A stretch of 64,000 bases of DNA from Fistularia commersonii (GCA_037954325.1 JBBMNZ010000030.1:9618501-9682500); one strand, 5' to 3'; positions 24,785 to 35,339 are shown, numbered from the stretch's first letter. Made by a program: numbers and translations. The notes: a model not told the origin generated them from the sequence alone.

Positions 24785-24848
24785 CGGGGCTGGACCGCGG
24801 AGCCAGCGAGGACTTGAGTCTCCAGGCGCTGAAGTCGGACGCTGTTCT
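24785..24848 (-). other. Candidate 64-bp exon, product unknown
   Basis: On the minus strand a strong acceptor ('ccccttcgtctttcag', ending at 24849) and a strong donor ('gtaagac', starting at 24784) bracket 64 bp. Read in phase 1 it encodes a lysine-poor peptide with NSVRLQRLETQVLAG. That phase matches the donor of the candidate exon at 39753-39807. Alternatively, an upstream ATG at 24882-24884 opens a frame through the acceptor, which would make this a first coding exon. I recognise no family, and no further exon was found leftward. Confidence 0.25.
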
Positions 24849-25239
24849 CTGAAAGACGAAGGGGACAGGCAGGGGGACAAACATGGTCCTCTGTCGACCT
24901 GGCCGTCGTCTTTTTTTTTCTTCCTTTCTTTTTTTTTGGCGCGTTACGGTTCTCTCAGTCCCCTTCTTGGCTTATCCGTCGTCTTCTATTTCTTTGGCCT
25001 CTTCTTTCTTTTTCTATCCCCCTCTTCGGACGGATGGAGATTCACATCTCTATCTGTCGGACGGATGTTTGGCTGGTGGGTGTGTGTTGCAAGGGGGTTG
25101 TGGGGGGGGAAGGCTAGATCGAAGTCTACAAGTCCGACACACACACACACACACACGCACACACACGCACACACACGCTCCCGGGGGAAGGGAGGGGGGG
25201 GGGGGAGACACAAAGCTACCGGCGGTGGTCCATCCGGGG

Positions 25240-25345
25240 GTTCCGGCAGGTGAGCGGCCGGTGCGCGGCTCTAATGCCGCCGATGATGCTCCCGCCGCGG
25301 CCGCCGCTGCGTCTGCTGCCCGCCGGATGGAAGCGGGACGCGGTC
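25240..25345. promoter_or_regulatory. CpG-rich segment, possible promoter island
   Basis: Very CpG-dense sequence ('gcggccggtgcgcggctc', 'ccgccgcggccgccgctgcg') with a plus-strand donor-like 'ggcaggtgagc' at about 25246-25256. It sits beside long purine/pyrimidine tracts. CpG density of this kind often marks vertebrate promoters, but no transcript can be defined from the sequence. Confidence 0.3.
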
Positions 25346-25484
25346 ACACTCCATGTATTGTGTCCTGCGGTGGATGGAGGTGGAGGGTGTGCGAACACGG
25401 GTTTTTTCTTCTTTTTTTTTTTTTAAATGTACAAAGAAAAAAAAACAATAAAAAAAAAACTCTTCCTCTTTGGTTTCGGCGGGG

Positions 25485-25975
25485 ATGAGGGAGGAAGAAG
25501 AAGAGGAAGAGGAGGAGGAGGAGGAGGAAGAGGAGAAACACGATCTCCTTTCCTTTCCTTTCCTTTCCTTCCGGGAAAAATAAGAAAAAAGTCTCCGCCG
25601 CGGTGGATCCTCAGTCTCTGAGAGAGAGTTGCCTCCTTTCCTCCTCCTTCCTCCTCTTCTTCTTCTTCTTCTTCTTCTTTTTTTTTTTGGTTCTGGTAGA
25701 TATTTGGTTTTGTAGCTGGCTGGTCTGGTGAAGGACGTGCGCGCACGCAACGTATCGGGATCAATATATTTATAGAAAAATAAACCCGATTAGAATGATA
25801 ATAATAGTAATAATAAAGGGGGAGCGATATTCGGCGATGGATGGAAATAATCAAATAATAAAAGTAAGGCTTTCGCGCAGGCGGGCACCTCCTGTCTGAT
25901 CTTCGCTCCTCCTCTTCCTCCTCCTCCTCCTCTCTCTCTCTCTCTCTCTCTCTCGCTCTCTCTCTTTACCTCGGG
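25485..25975. repeat. Homopurine and homopyrimidine tracts
   Basis: A purine tract (AGG/AAG repeats) at about 25485-25534, a (CTTTC)n tract at about 25540-25571, a (CTT)n/T tract at about 25635-25690, and a (CTC)n/(TC)n tract at about 25905-25970. Long frames across this block encode only poly-Arg, Glu, Ser or Phe and are artefacts. Confidence 0.85.
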
Positions 25976-26416
25976 TCTCTAATTGAGGCGAAATCGATAG
26001 ATGGACAAATTAATAAATCCATATCGATAAAGAGAAGGAAATTAAAAAATAAAAAAAAAATACATCTGTCATCCGGGGTATGGAAGGACTAGATGAAGAG
26101 CAGGAAGAGGAGGGATATACCTTTATTCTAAGTCTCTCTCTATCTCTCTCTCGGTGTGCACGGATCCCCACGCGTGTGCGTGTTTTATTTTTCACGGAAG
26201 CCCCCCACAGACCCAGCCGGGACACACACACACACACACGCATGCAAACACACACACATACACACAACAGACGCACTACCGCTTCTACCCTCATTTTCTT
26301 CTTCTCCCCCCTCTTCCACACACACACTCACACACACACACACACACACACTTTCACGTGGCTTTTTGATTGTAAATAAATATATATTTAAAACTACATA
26401 TATTTATTGTGTCTAA

Positions 26417-26464
26417 CGGCTGAGCTCAGCCGATTGATCTTCTGATCACTTCATTATAATGAAG
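26417..26464. promoter_or_regulatory. Two perfect 16-bp palindromes, 16 bp apart
   Basis: CGGCTGAGCTCAGCCG at 26417-26432 and CTTCATTATAATGAAG at 26449-26464 are both perfect. The second contains inverted ATTA/TAAT homeodomain-type cores. The surrounding 26400-26520 is repeat-free. A dimer-binding regulatory site is an inference. Confidence 0.5.
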
Positions 26465-26647
26465 CCAATAATCACATCATCGCCGGCCTCCGAGAAATCG
26501 ATCGGCTCTTCACAATGTGCGGACGCGGATTCAAGAAGAAGGGGGTGGATGGGGGGGGGCTTTTGATGTATATTTCAGCAGGTGGATTCTCTCTCTCTCC
26601 CTCACACACACACACACACACAAGCAGACACGCACACACACACGCAG

Positions 26648-26743
26648 ATTTACGCGGGCCAGGCCCACAAGGTCACCTGCTACCGGCACTATTTCCCCCC
26701 ACGGAGGCGCAACATCAACGCCCCGCGGACGCACGGCTGTTAA
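26648..26743 (+). other. Coding-like segment ending in TAA, product unknown
   Basis: From 'gcag' at 26644-26647 (acceptor-like, after a (CA)n tract) a frame of 31 codons runs to TAA at 26741-26743. By my count 27 of 31 third positions are G or C, against about 17 of 31 at each of the first two positions, which is the periodicity of a real fish exon. The peptide includes AGQAHKVTCYRHYFPP. I do not recognise it, and no partner exon was found. It could be a terminal exon or a conserved non-coding block. Confidence 0.2.
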
Positions 26744-27309
26744 ATTAGTCATTTGTTTTCAGCTCTGGCGCGTAAAACGTAAGTTGAGGTCCCCCCCCTC
26801 CCCCTCCCCGCAACCCCCGCACCCAGAACCACGCACAAGTCACCACAAATATATATTCAGTTAATATATATATAAAAGAAAAATCCATTCGCGCCAAATC
26901 GCCTGTCGATAAAAAAAATCGACCCCCCCCCCCCACCTCCTCATCCTCCTCTTCCTCTTCCCTTTCCTCTTCTCTCTCTCTTACCCGCTCCCTCTTCAAG
27001 CCCGGACCTGAGCTGTTGATAAGTTATCGATCGATTATTACCACCCCGGGTACACGGGAAGGCCTCGGGGCTCACTTAGTGGGGATAATAAGGGAGCGTC
27101 TAAATATGGTGATAGGCAGACAATCCATCCCATAATTCCCCCCCCACACACACACACCCATCTGCATCAATAGTGTGTCGGGCCCGGCGTGACCTTGGCC
27201 TCGCCGAGTACTACTCCTTTTAATACCGCGGTGATTTATAACTTGTGTTACCGGGTACTGCTGGTGATTGTACACGTCTCTATGAACTGATACTGCGTCT
27301 ACTACAGTA

Positions 27310-27341
<32 letters not shown>

Positions 27342-28000
27342 GAAGGACGCAGCCCGACGGGGCTGTGTTCGAGTAGCGTGGGCCCGTGGAAAACCGTCCC
27401 CGGCCACAAAGGAGGCGACCTCGGATCCTCCGAGCGGTCATAAAGGGAGGCGGGAGGAAGAGGAGGAAGAAGAGGAGAAGCCGTATAAAGAAGCGACCGG
27501 TTGTCCCTCAAGAGCCCCCCTTCTTTGGATGAGGGAGAGCGCTGAGGAGCCCCAATCCAAACTCCTTCCAGACAAAAGCAATTATTTCTTGTAGAATATA
27601 GTGTGTTTTGTGCGTCCATCGCGAAGGAGGGGAGGGAGGCGTGCACGTGTGCGCGTGTGCATGTGTGTGTGTTTGAAGGAGAGGTGAAGAATATGCCGCA
27701 CGGCGGGCCTTATCAATAGCAATATGTCCTTTTCCCTTCTGGAATATCCTTTTATAACTAGCCTGCAACCTGCTGCCGCTGCAGGGCCGGCGCGCACGTC
27801 TGATCTGTCACACGCAAACACACCGACAGACGGGGGGCTTAGAAATAAAAAGACCCTCTTCTCCACCACCATCACCTGCCATTTACGTGAGGACGGCGAG
27901 ACAAACAAGCTTGTTGCATCAAATTCGCCCTCGTCCACGGCGGCGGGGAAGCTCAATCAATATCGCCTTACAATTATATCACACCTATGATTATATCACA

Positions 28001-28031
<31 letters not shown>

Positions 28032-28094
28032 CGCCACCATGTGATAAACAGCTTTAAGTCCACTTGCATTCCTTGAGGATTTTTTTCAAATTTT
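26744..28094. other. Non-genic stretch
   Basis: No exon recognised. Contents: C-rich runs near 26792-26816 and 26924-26934, a TA run 26863-26873, a pyrimidine tract 26935-26985, an A run of about 28 at 27314-27341, a (GGAAGA)-type purine tract 27450-27480, and (CA)n about 28001-28031. The block 27000-27300 is of higher complexity. Confidence 0.4.
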
Positions 28095-28250
28095 TTCAAA
28101 GTTGCATGTCTCCATGAGTGAGAGGGTGAATGGTTGTATGTCTATGCGGCCCGCTGATTGGTCCACCTCTCAACCAATGACGTCTGGAATAGGCTGCAGC
28201 CGTCCAATGGCCCCAGACTGCATGATAAGTGATGTAGATGAATGAATGAT
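28095..28250 (+). repeat. SINE-like dispersed fish repeat, 3' part
   Basis: Contains 'gtgagagggtgaatggttg', 'gctgattggtccacctctc', 'ccaatgacgtctggaatagg' and an 'atgaatgaatg' tail. Confidence 0.75.
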
Positions 28251-29119
28251 AAATTGAATGAATTAATAGTAAATAGCATTGATTTTACAAAGCACTCTCA
28301 CAATGAATGAACGAGTGAGTGAATTCCACAAAGATGATCTTGTTATTTCACTTCTCGACGATTCACTCGATGTATTGATTCTAGCCCGTTGGAGCCATTT
28401 GTCCATCTTTTTATTCTTTTTGTGCAGCAGATGTGTGAAGCCAGAGCGGGAAGACTCCAGAGCGTCTCTGACACGCTCAGCGGCTCACACATCCGGCGAG
28501 TGTGTCGAGGCCCCGCGGTGAAACCGGGGGTAATTTCAGCTTTGGGGCAATTGTCCGAGGACCTTTTCGATAGTGGAGCTCGGAGGTGTGTGTGTGTTTA
28601 GGGTGGGTGAAGCTTCCTGGGGAGGTTTGCCACATCCAAAGGTCCCGGGCCGTCCTGGCGGTCCAAACGGCCGCTTCAGTGACATCCCGACACTTTGGCA
28701 TATCTCGCGGTCTGCGAAGTGATGGTCGTCCATCAGGATCTGATTCGATGGCCGCCTGGCGCACACGACTACCCCCGTAAACCCCGGCAAACACAACATT
28801 GCGCGCAAATTATTTTTAGCTTTTGACATTTTATCTATTTCCAGCATCCGTCTCATTCTGTGTCAGTGTGTCTCTACCTTCTCCTCTGGCAGCCCGACTA
28901 AGTAATCAATGCTGACAGAACGTCAATATGTTGGTGCGGCCCTGCCGATACCTCTCCTACATATCCATTATTCCTCTTAAGGCCACGGAGGACAAACAGA
29001 GAAAAGAGTAAAACACGGTGCCGACAATATGCGCTGCCTTGATACGATCATTGGAGTGGATCGATGGTCTTGCTTACAGCTCGTGAGCTCCGTTGGGTTG
29101 AGCAGGAAACCATTTTTTA
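28251..29119. other. Non-genic stretch
   Basis: No exon recognised with confidence. A plus-strand acceptor-like 'tttttgtgcag' at about 28418-28428 precedes an open frame to about 28600, but there is no credible donor and no family match. The rest is repeat-free, moderately CpG-containing sequence. Confidence 0.35.
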
Positions 29120-29380
29120 AAAAAAAAAATCAACATGGTGGCGCGATGGTTATGTTATTGCAAGAGAGTCACCCGATATGGATATCCAAAGAGGAGCAGT
29201 CTAAACATTCTCCCCTGTGTCTGCGTGGGGTTCCTCCGGGTTCTCAGGTTTCCTCCCACAGTCCAAGCAAATGCAGGAGATTCATAAGAGACCCTGAATT
29301 GCCCAAATATATGAATGGATTTGTTTCTCTGCATTACATGGGAATGAGTGAGTAGATCCCAATGTGCCGACCACGTGACG
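29120..29380 (+). repeat. SINE-like dispersed fish repeat with head
   Basis: A tRNA-like head ('ggtggcgcgatggttatg') is followed by 'ctgtgtctgcgtggggttcc', 'ggtttcctcccacagtcc', 'gcaggagattcataagagac' and 'ccctgaattgcccaaatat'. It then passes into the second family unit at about 29435, the same arrangement as at 10560 and 30500. Confidence 0.75.
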
Positions 29381-29434
29381 AATGGAGAATTTTCCCTTAG
29401 CGTCACATACCAATACATTGGAACCCCTTTCTTG

Positions 29435-29640
29435 TCATTGAAGCATTATGTCTACATTAACATTGGTATCTATATCTTAACCTGACCAAAATAAAAGCAG
29501 AGTATTTTGCACATCTTTGCGTTCAAAAGAAGACACCGTGCTCCTCCACTGACACTGTGGCACAAAATAGATGCCTCTCCAATAGATGTTTCTCCGAGTT
29601 CGTCAAAACGATGAGACAGGGGCGTCCAATGTGTCAGTTA
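29435..29640 (+). repeat. 'AATAAAAGC' repeat unit, copy 3
   Basis: Shares 'aacctgaccaaaataaaagc', 'gcacatctttgcgttc', 'cctccactgacactg' and 'atgcctctcc' with the units at 10937-11085, 11111-11270 and 30815-30985. A shorter relative occurs at about 29755-29830. No coding content is seen. Confidence 0.7.
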
Positions 29641-29674
29641 TCTGACACAGGCTTGGGAAAGAGAACACGTACAC

Positions 29675-30000
29675 GGTTGTGTGCCTATATGTTGTGTAAA
29701 TGAGAGAGTGAATGGTGGTATGTGTCTATATGAAGTGAATGAGCGAGTAGACTTCATCCCAATGCATCAAACGTGTGGCAAATAGAGAATTTTCCCCTCA
29801 GCGTCGCTTACCAACGCATTAGAACCCTAACAGTCAGGGTAACTAGGGGCGCTGAGGCCCAACCCAGCTGTCACAGGGTGAGAGGCGGGGTTCATCCTGC
29901 ACCGATCAAGGGGCCACCACGTACAGAGGCATAAAACCATTCACACATCATATAGAAACTAAAACCATTCACTCCTCTCATACTCAGGGATATACATACT
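29675..30000. repeat. SINE-like repeat fragments in both orientations
   Basis: A forward module fragment (about 29675-29760) and a reverse 3' half (about 29840-30000, 'agctgtcacagggtgagagg', 'ataaaaccattcacacatc'). Confidence 0.65.
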
Positions 30001-30019
30001 ACTATGACGTGCATTCAGG

Positions 30020-30480
30020 AGAGGCAGGAGAGGCCGTGCCTCACTTGCCAATCCAGGAAAGAAAAAAATGTCAAATAAAAAGAGATAACTGTTAGATTTA
30101 TCACTGATTTGCACTATAAAGGTATTTTTCATTTAACTTCACCAATCTTTTATTTAAAAAAAAAACACTGGATTTTCAATTTTACTGCTGAAATACTGAC
30201 AAGAGACGTGCGGTGAGGCCGCGGACTGTTGAACCTCAACGTGCAATTATGGTTGACTACCGGCATGCTCTGCACTAAGACCGTATTGCTGTCTGACTGA
30301 ATGATGCTATTAAAATGTTTAAACACTTTTGCTCTATGAACTACATTTCCAATGTACAGTGTTTTTTTTTGTCAACAACTGTATGTGTGTTACTAGTTTC
30401 TTGTGCTGAGCGATCATAAAACGGCTGCGAAGAGCCACAAAGTGAGGCACGCAGTCCGCCTGCCTCATGGTAAGCTTGCC
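30020..30480. mobile_element. Possible non-autonomous DNA element, unclassified
   Basis: This AT-rich segment interrupts the composite repeat order seen intact at 10560-10850. Inverted 9-mers GTGCCTCAC (30036-30044) and GTGAGGCAC (30442-30450) lie near its ends, and 'ttgcctcaccagcc' recurs just beyond. No target duplication could be fixed and there is no coding capacity, so the assignment is tentative. Confidence 0.35.
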
Positions 30481-30499
30481 TCACCAGCCATGAACCTCA

Positions 30500-30720
30500 C
30501 TGCATGTAACTGACAGACATGTAAAAATTGTTCCCGTGATCAGTCCAGGGTGAACCCCGCCTCTCGCCCCCTGACAGCTTAGATAGTCCTCGGCACCCCT
30601 AGTGGCCCTGACCACAGGATAAAGTCTATAGATAATGAATGAATGAATGAATGAATTTTTACCTGTATGTATGTCTAGGAATGACGTGTGAATGAGAGTG
30701 AATAGTGAACCCATCCTCAG
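30500..30720 (+). repeat. SINE-like dispersed fish repeat, 3' part
   Basis: Contains 'gatcagtccagggtgaaccc', 'gcctctcgccccctgacagc' and 'cacccctagtggccctgacc', ends in (ATGA)n, and runs into 'gtgaatagtgaacccatcc' and the next family unit. Confidence 0.8.
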
Positions 30721-30814
30721 TCCCGACCGCCTGACGACTGGTGACTGTTGCCTTAGCGCCACATATCGCCACATTTGAAACCCTTTTCTTGTTATTTTTA
30801 CGAACCATGGCGCG

Positions 30815-30985
30815 TCATGTATACATCTTCATCGGTATCTTTTTCTAAACCTGACCAAAATAAAAGCAGAGTTTGTATTTTCCACATCTCTGCATTCGAA
30901 ATGAGAAACCAAGTTCCTCCGCTGATGCTACGGCTGATAAAATATGCTTCTCTGACGAGAAATGGGTGTCCAATGCGTCGGCATG
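30815..30985 (+). repeat. 'AATAAAAGC' repeat unit, copy 4
   Basis: Shares 'acctgaccaaaataaaagca', 'gagtttgtattttc', 'acatctctgcattcg' and 'gttcctccgctgatgct' with copies 1-3. Confidence 0.7.
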
Positions 30986-31139
30986 TGACGTAAAAGGTAT
31001 GTCTGTAAATGAGAGAGTGGGCGGTTGGAACCTGCCAAACAAGAGCCCAGGGACTAGGGAGAGGATCTGAGGTTACTATCACAAATTGATGAAGGGACAT
31101 ACGCCGTGACAGAATAGGTAGAGTGGTAGGGATGAGAAA

Positions 31140-32040
31140 AGTGCTTTATGGGATATCCCCTGATTAGAGTAAGCCTACGACAGCATAACTAGGGGCTAGC
31201 CTTGTGCTAACGATAAGCTTTCTCAAAATGAAAGGCTTTAAGCCTGTTCTTAAACCAGCATAGTGACTTGGTTCTCAGAGGGCTGTGAGATATGATGGCT
31301 TGGGCCATCTAGGGCAGGGGTGTCAAACTCATTTTGGGGTCACATACGGCCTAATTTGATGTCAAGGGGGCCGGACCAATAAAATCATTACCCGGAAGTA
31401 ACACTACGCGCAAATTTTTCCTTTGTTTTAGTGTAAAGGAGGTAAACAGGTAAATTATACAAATCTTCATATGTAATGAACTGTTCCTCTAAAAATACGT
31501 GACGAATTAATATTAAAATGAATATTAAAAAGCAATTGATGAAATTACACCCTAAAAATATTGTTGAGTTAAAAGAGAAAATCTTGTCACTGTGGGAAAT
31601 TTGCCACTAGAATTTATTAGAAAATTGATTGGTAGCATATATAAGAGGAGATATAATGTTTACAAGGCTATACAATGGTGGTTATTAAATCAATCTTTTT
31701 AATTTTGCCCATTTTTTTTTTTGCTATTGTTTTGTTGTTTTAATAGAAATAAGAAAAGATTGTTTTAACAGTGCCACAAGACATTTTTTCATCAAAAAAT
31801 CATTTTGTTTTCAAATTTTGAAGCAAAAATACATTGCAAAGTTAATTTTTCATTCTTTTCCTTTGCCGTTTTTTTTTTTAAACCCCCTGTATAAAACCCC
31901 CAGATACATGTGAGAAAAAACGTGGGGGCTGCACCAACACCAAGATTTGATTTCAGGCAAGGAGCCACAAAATATTGTTCCGACGGCCGCAAGGGTCTGA
32001 CACCCCTGATCTAGAGCCATCTAGAGCCAGGTCTTTGTCT
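31140..32040 (-). repeat. Repeat family 'GGGATATCCCATAATGCA', copy 2, split by a hAT-type element
   Basis: Reverse-oriented copy (31140-31314) with 'ttatgggatatccc', 'taagctttctcaaaatg' and 'aggctttaagcctgttctta'. It is interrupted at 31315-32008 and resumes at about 32009 ('atctagagccatctagag'). Confidence 0.6.
31315..32008. mobile_element. Non-autonomous hAT-type element with target duplication
   Basis: Perfect 11-bp terminal inverted repeats: CAGGGGTGTCA at 31315-31325 and TGACACCCCTG at 31998-32008. They are flanked by an 8-bp target duplication, ATCTAGGG (31307-31314) and ATCTAGAG (32009-32016), with one mismatch. The terminal 'gggtgtcaaactcatttt' is typical of the widespread vertebrate hAT-like MITEs that leave 'tgacacccct' footprints. 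The interior is AT-rich with no transposase, so mobilisation would need an enzyme supplied in trans. Confidence 0.85.
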
Positions 32041-33065
32041 TTTCTACATCCGGCTTCACGCACGAACCCCTTATGCATAGACAGACGCATGATCTACGTG
32101 CACACAGACATTCACAAACCCGCCTACATCTTGCAGGGAAGCGAGGCAATGCCGGACGGAGATCCATGCAAATACACTGTAACGTGCACGATTGCATGGT
32201 TCAACACAGTCCGGGGTTTCTTTATTTGTGCTTGCACAGGACCTAAACAGCTTAGCTTGGCACGAACGCACCATCGAGGCTCGGGCTAATGCCAATGACA
32301 TGGATGTGAAGCTTTTCCAGCTTGGAGCGCGCGGGCGTTAGTGAAAACGTGCGGGTGTTATTGTGCAATTCGGCCAGAGACGTGAGGGTGGCGGTGCTGG
32401 GCGGGTGGGTTGTGAGAGTCTTTAAACACTGAGGAGATCAGACTCTGCACCCGTGGACACCGTGGAACACGATCAAGGGTGTGTGAGAATAGGTCTGGAA
32501 ATGGAGCGGTAGAAAACGACCAAATTCCCAAAGCATGAGTGTAAAGTGTAATATGTATAACCGCCACGCCAAATAGCTTTCATATGATAATTTAGTAAAT
32601 TCCCTGTGAAATTCTCCCAAACCCTTACGTATTTGTACACGCAAAAGCCTGACACCACAAAAAAGCAAAAAGATTTGAAATATAATAAATGGATGTAATA
32701 ACGGCGTAAGTCAAAAACTCCCAAACAGATTAGATAAATCAGTGTGTTATAATCTTCATAAGGAAAGGATCCACCGCTGGAGTGTTTCCTGTTGGCAGAG
32801 CTTTGAGAAAGTGTTTTATTGCTGTCTTTTCAATATATTAGTTTGTTAAATGTGTATTCTGTAGTTAAAATGGAATGGGTACATATGCTGACGTAAAAGT
32901 AAAAAAAAAGGAAAAAAATTTCTTCTACAAAATGTTGGCAAGTCCATCAAGAGATGCTAAGATTGTATTAGTTTTATCACAAATACATCATTGTTAAAAA
33001 TGGCAGCGCTCCATATGTTTGCCTGCATGCTTGCCTCGATGGATTTCACGCACTTGTCCATTTCT

Positions 33066-33105
<40 letters not shown>

Positions 33106-33182
33106 GTGCACACACACACACAATTGCACACGTTCATGGTCAGCCTGTGTGGTGATCATGGAGAGAAAGGGAAACAGACACA

Positions 33183-33213
<31 letters not shown>

Positions 33214-33599
33214 CGTGTGTGTGTGGGGGTAGATTTAGAAGCGGGGATCAATGAGAAATGTAGAAATCAATGCACTTAGCGGCGAGAAATCAATGGGGCC
33301 TAATCGGGATGCCGATGGCACAAGTAAAAACAATTAAGAAGGAAGAAAAATGTTTAACAACCCCCCGAGTCCCACCCCGCCGCTCACACAGAGGCCGGAG
33401 AAGGATGGAGGGAGCCAAGGGAGGAGCGGGAGGAGAGACAGGGCTGGAATAATACAGGGGGATTTGGGGAATGTAGAGATTAGGACTACCAGGAAAGGGG
33501 CGGTGTTTATGCCAAGATGGACATCTTTAGCAGGACGACCCCCAAATAACCACCCCGTTGCTTGGGAAGCGGGCCGGCGGTTCAGTTCCTCCCGGCTCC
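32041..33599. other. Non-genic stretch
   Basis: No exon recognised. (CA)n at about 33068-33103 and (TG)n at about 33187-33222. The segment 32040-32480 is repeat-poor. 32800-33000 is AT-rich. Confidence 0.4.
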
Positions 33600-33699
33600 T
33601 CATCCTGTCTGCACGGTTAGCATCTAGCATGGCGGCTTGTGTGTGAATGCTATTTGAAAAGCACTTGGAAGCCGTGAGTAATTTTGTTGTCCAAAAAGG
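33600..33699 (+). repeat. Local repeat pair, copy A
   Basis: Shares with 34502-34600 the words 'atcctgtctgc', 'ggttagcatc', 'gaatgctatttgaaaagc' and 'tttgt-gtccaaa' in the same order and orientation (roughly 80% alike by eye). Confidence 0.7.
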
Positions 33700-34087
33700 T
33701 TCTGCCCAGGCTGCATGGGTTCAGAGGAGACCATTGATTTCCCAGACATGTAAGTGACCGAATGGTTGCGTGGCTCCGGATGACGAGAGAATGAGGAGTG
33801 AATAGTTGTATGTATCTATATGAATATAGATACATATGTGTGTGTATATATATACATAAATATGAGAGTGAGAATAGTTTTATATTATCATATTTCAAGG
33901 ATGTAGAAGGAATTGAACCAGTGTATTAGTTGTATCTCTCTGTCTCTACACACATATATACATATGTATGTTATATAAGATTCACCCTCTCATTCACACG
34001 TCATATAGAGACTTACAACTATTCACTCACGTACCTTTCACATATCTGGGAAATTTAGGGATAATCAATATGTACCCCATGTATATA
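33700..34087. repeat. SINE-like repeat fragments and AT-rich satellite-like DNA
   Basis: Forward fragments with 'gagtgaatagttgtatg' (about 33740-33890), a TA-rich stretch 33835-33860, and a reverse fragment about 33980-34060 ('ttcaccctctcattcacacg'). Confidence 0.6.
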
Positions 34088-34443
34088 CACTGCTCAAAAA
34101 AATAAAGGGAACACTTAAAAAACACATCCTAGATCTAAATGAATGAAATATTCTTATGAAAAACTTTGCTCTTTACACAGTTGAATGTGCTGACAACAAA
34201 ATCACACAAAAATGATCAATGGAAATCAATTGTATCAACCCATGGAGGTCTGGATTAGGAATCACACTCAAAATTAAAGTGTAAAAACAAACTCCAGGCT
34301 GATCCAACTTTGATGTAATGTCCTTAAAACAAGTCAAAATGAATCTGTGTTGCTTCCTGAGTGGACACTATGATTTCACAGAAGTGTGATTGACTTGGAA
34401 TTACATTGTGTTGTTCAAGTGTTCCCTTCATGTTTTTGAGCAG
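34088..34443 (-). mobile_element. Tc1-type MITE (internally deleted Tc1/mariner element)
   Basis: Both ends carry the 'ctgctcaaaaa...gggaacactt' terminal repeat of a well-known fish Tc1-like transposon: 'cactgctcaaaaaaataaag' at 34088, and the complement of 'tttttgagcagt' ending at 34443, flanked by TA. The subterminal phrases 'ccatggaggtctggatta' and 'tccttaaaacaagtcaaaat' match the 3' flank of that transposon's ORF. At about 34342 the sequence jumps directly to the other end, so the transposase gene has been removed. Length is about 356 bp against about 1.2-1.6 kb for autonomous relatives. Confidence 0.85.
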
Positions 34444-34501
34444 TATATATTTATGTATATAAATATATATATCCACTTATATAATCACTCTTGTCGTTCG
34501 G

Positions 34502-34600
34502 GAATCCTGTCTGCGTGGTTAGCATCCAGCACGGCGGCGTATGTGTTTGAATGCTATTTGAAAAGCGCTTTGCAACCATGAGTTATTGTTTTGTCCAAAC
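34502..34600 (+). repeat. Local repeat pair, copy B
   Basis: Partner of 33600-33699. Between the two copies lie SINE-like fragments and the Tc1-type MITE. Confidence 0.7.
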
Positions 34601-35339
34601 TGTATCCATACCGGCTATGACATCACTTCCTTCATCCGTTTATACAGGTGCCTTCCACAAACTCCTCGGTTGAACTGCCATCAAGACGATCCTCAGATCA
34701 AAATGTCATCTCAAATATTCATGTGTCTGTCTGTAGTCTTATGACTATTTAGGCCCTTTATTCGCATCTTGATTATCTCTGTCTAAATCAGACCGCAGCT
34801 GGAAACCGGGGGCACTTATTCTATTTTGAGAATGTGTCGATGCGCCGCGACAAAACAATCCCTTTATCACGTGCAGCGTGACATCAATGCACTCAAGGAT
34901 GCAGAAACTGCAAGGACGGCATCCGACGAACACAAATGTCTCGGAAAGACTTAGAAGCAAAATGCAAGGTGTTATTGATTAAGAGGGAATGATTCTTTTG
35001 ATTATAAAAAAAAAACAAAACACCCCTTTTCTTGACATTGTGGTTGTTTCCATGTCAGTCACATACCTCGGCTGCTGGGGATTCATTAGTGTCTCCCCCA
35101 CTCGCGAGGATAGTTGTTGTCGCCGGAGATGAATCCGGAGAAGCTTTCTTTCTCCTCCTGCATGGCAACGGCCTTCGCTGCCGCATCCGGACCGGCGGGT
35201 GGCGCCGCAGGGGCGAGTACAGACGCAGATGACGTTGCACATTAGCCTCCGTTTTTTGTCGAAAAGACCTCCTGCCGGGGGAATGGGCCATATTACTGAG
35301 CTCTTCTTCTGTGGGACGATCTTCTGATTTCCATCCAGG
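34601..35339. other. Non-genic stretch
   Basis: No exon recognised with confidence. On the minus strand a frame without start evidence (about 35083-35235) has a coding-like look but no flanking acceptor and no family match. A run of A at 35008-35016. Confidence 0.3.

Noticed and set aside
24762..25488. Long plus-strand open frames of 163 and 201 codons
   Set aside because: They run through T, CA and GGA tracts and an apparent Ala-rich CpG segment, with no domain signature, and both overlap other frames of equal quality; composition explains them.
25271..25854. Minus-strand frames rich in Arg/Glu or Ser/Pro
   Set aside because: Pure products of the purine/pyrimidine tracts; the amino acids are those of simple repeats in different frames.
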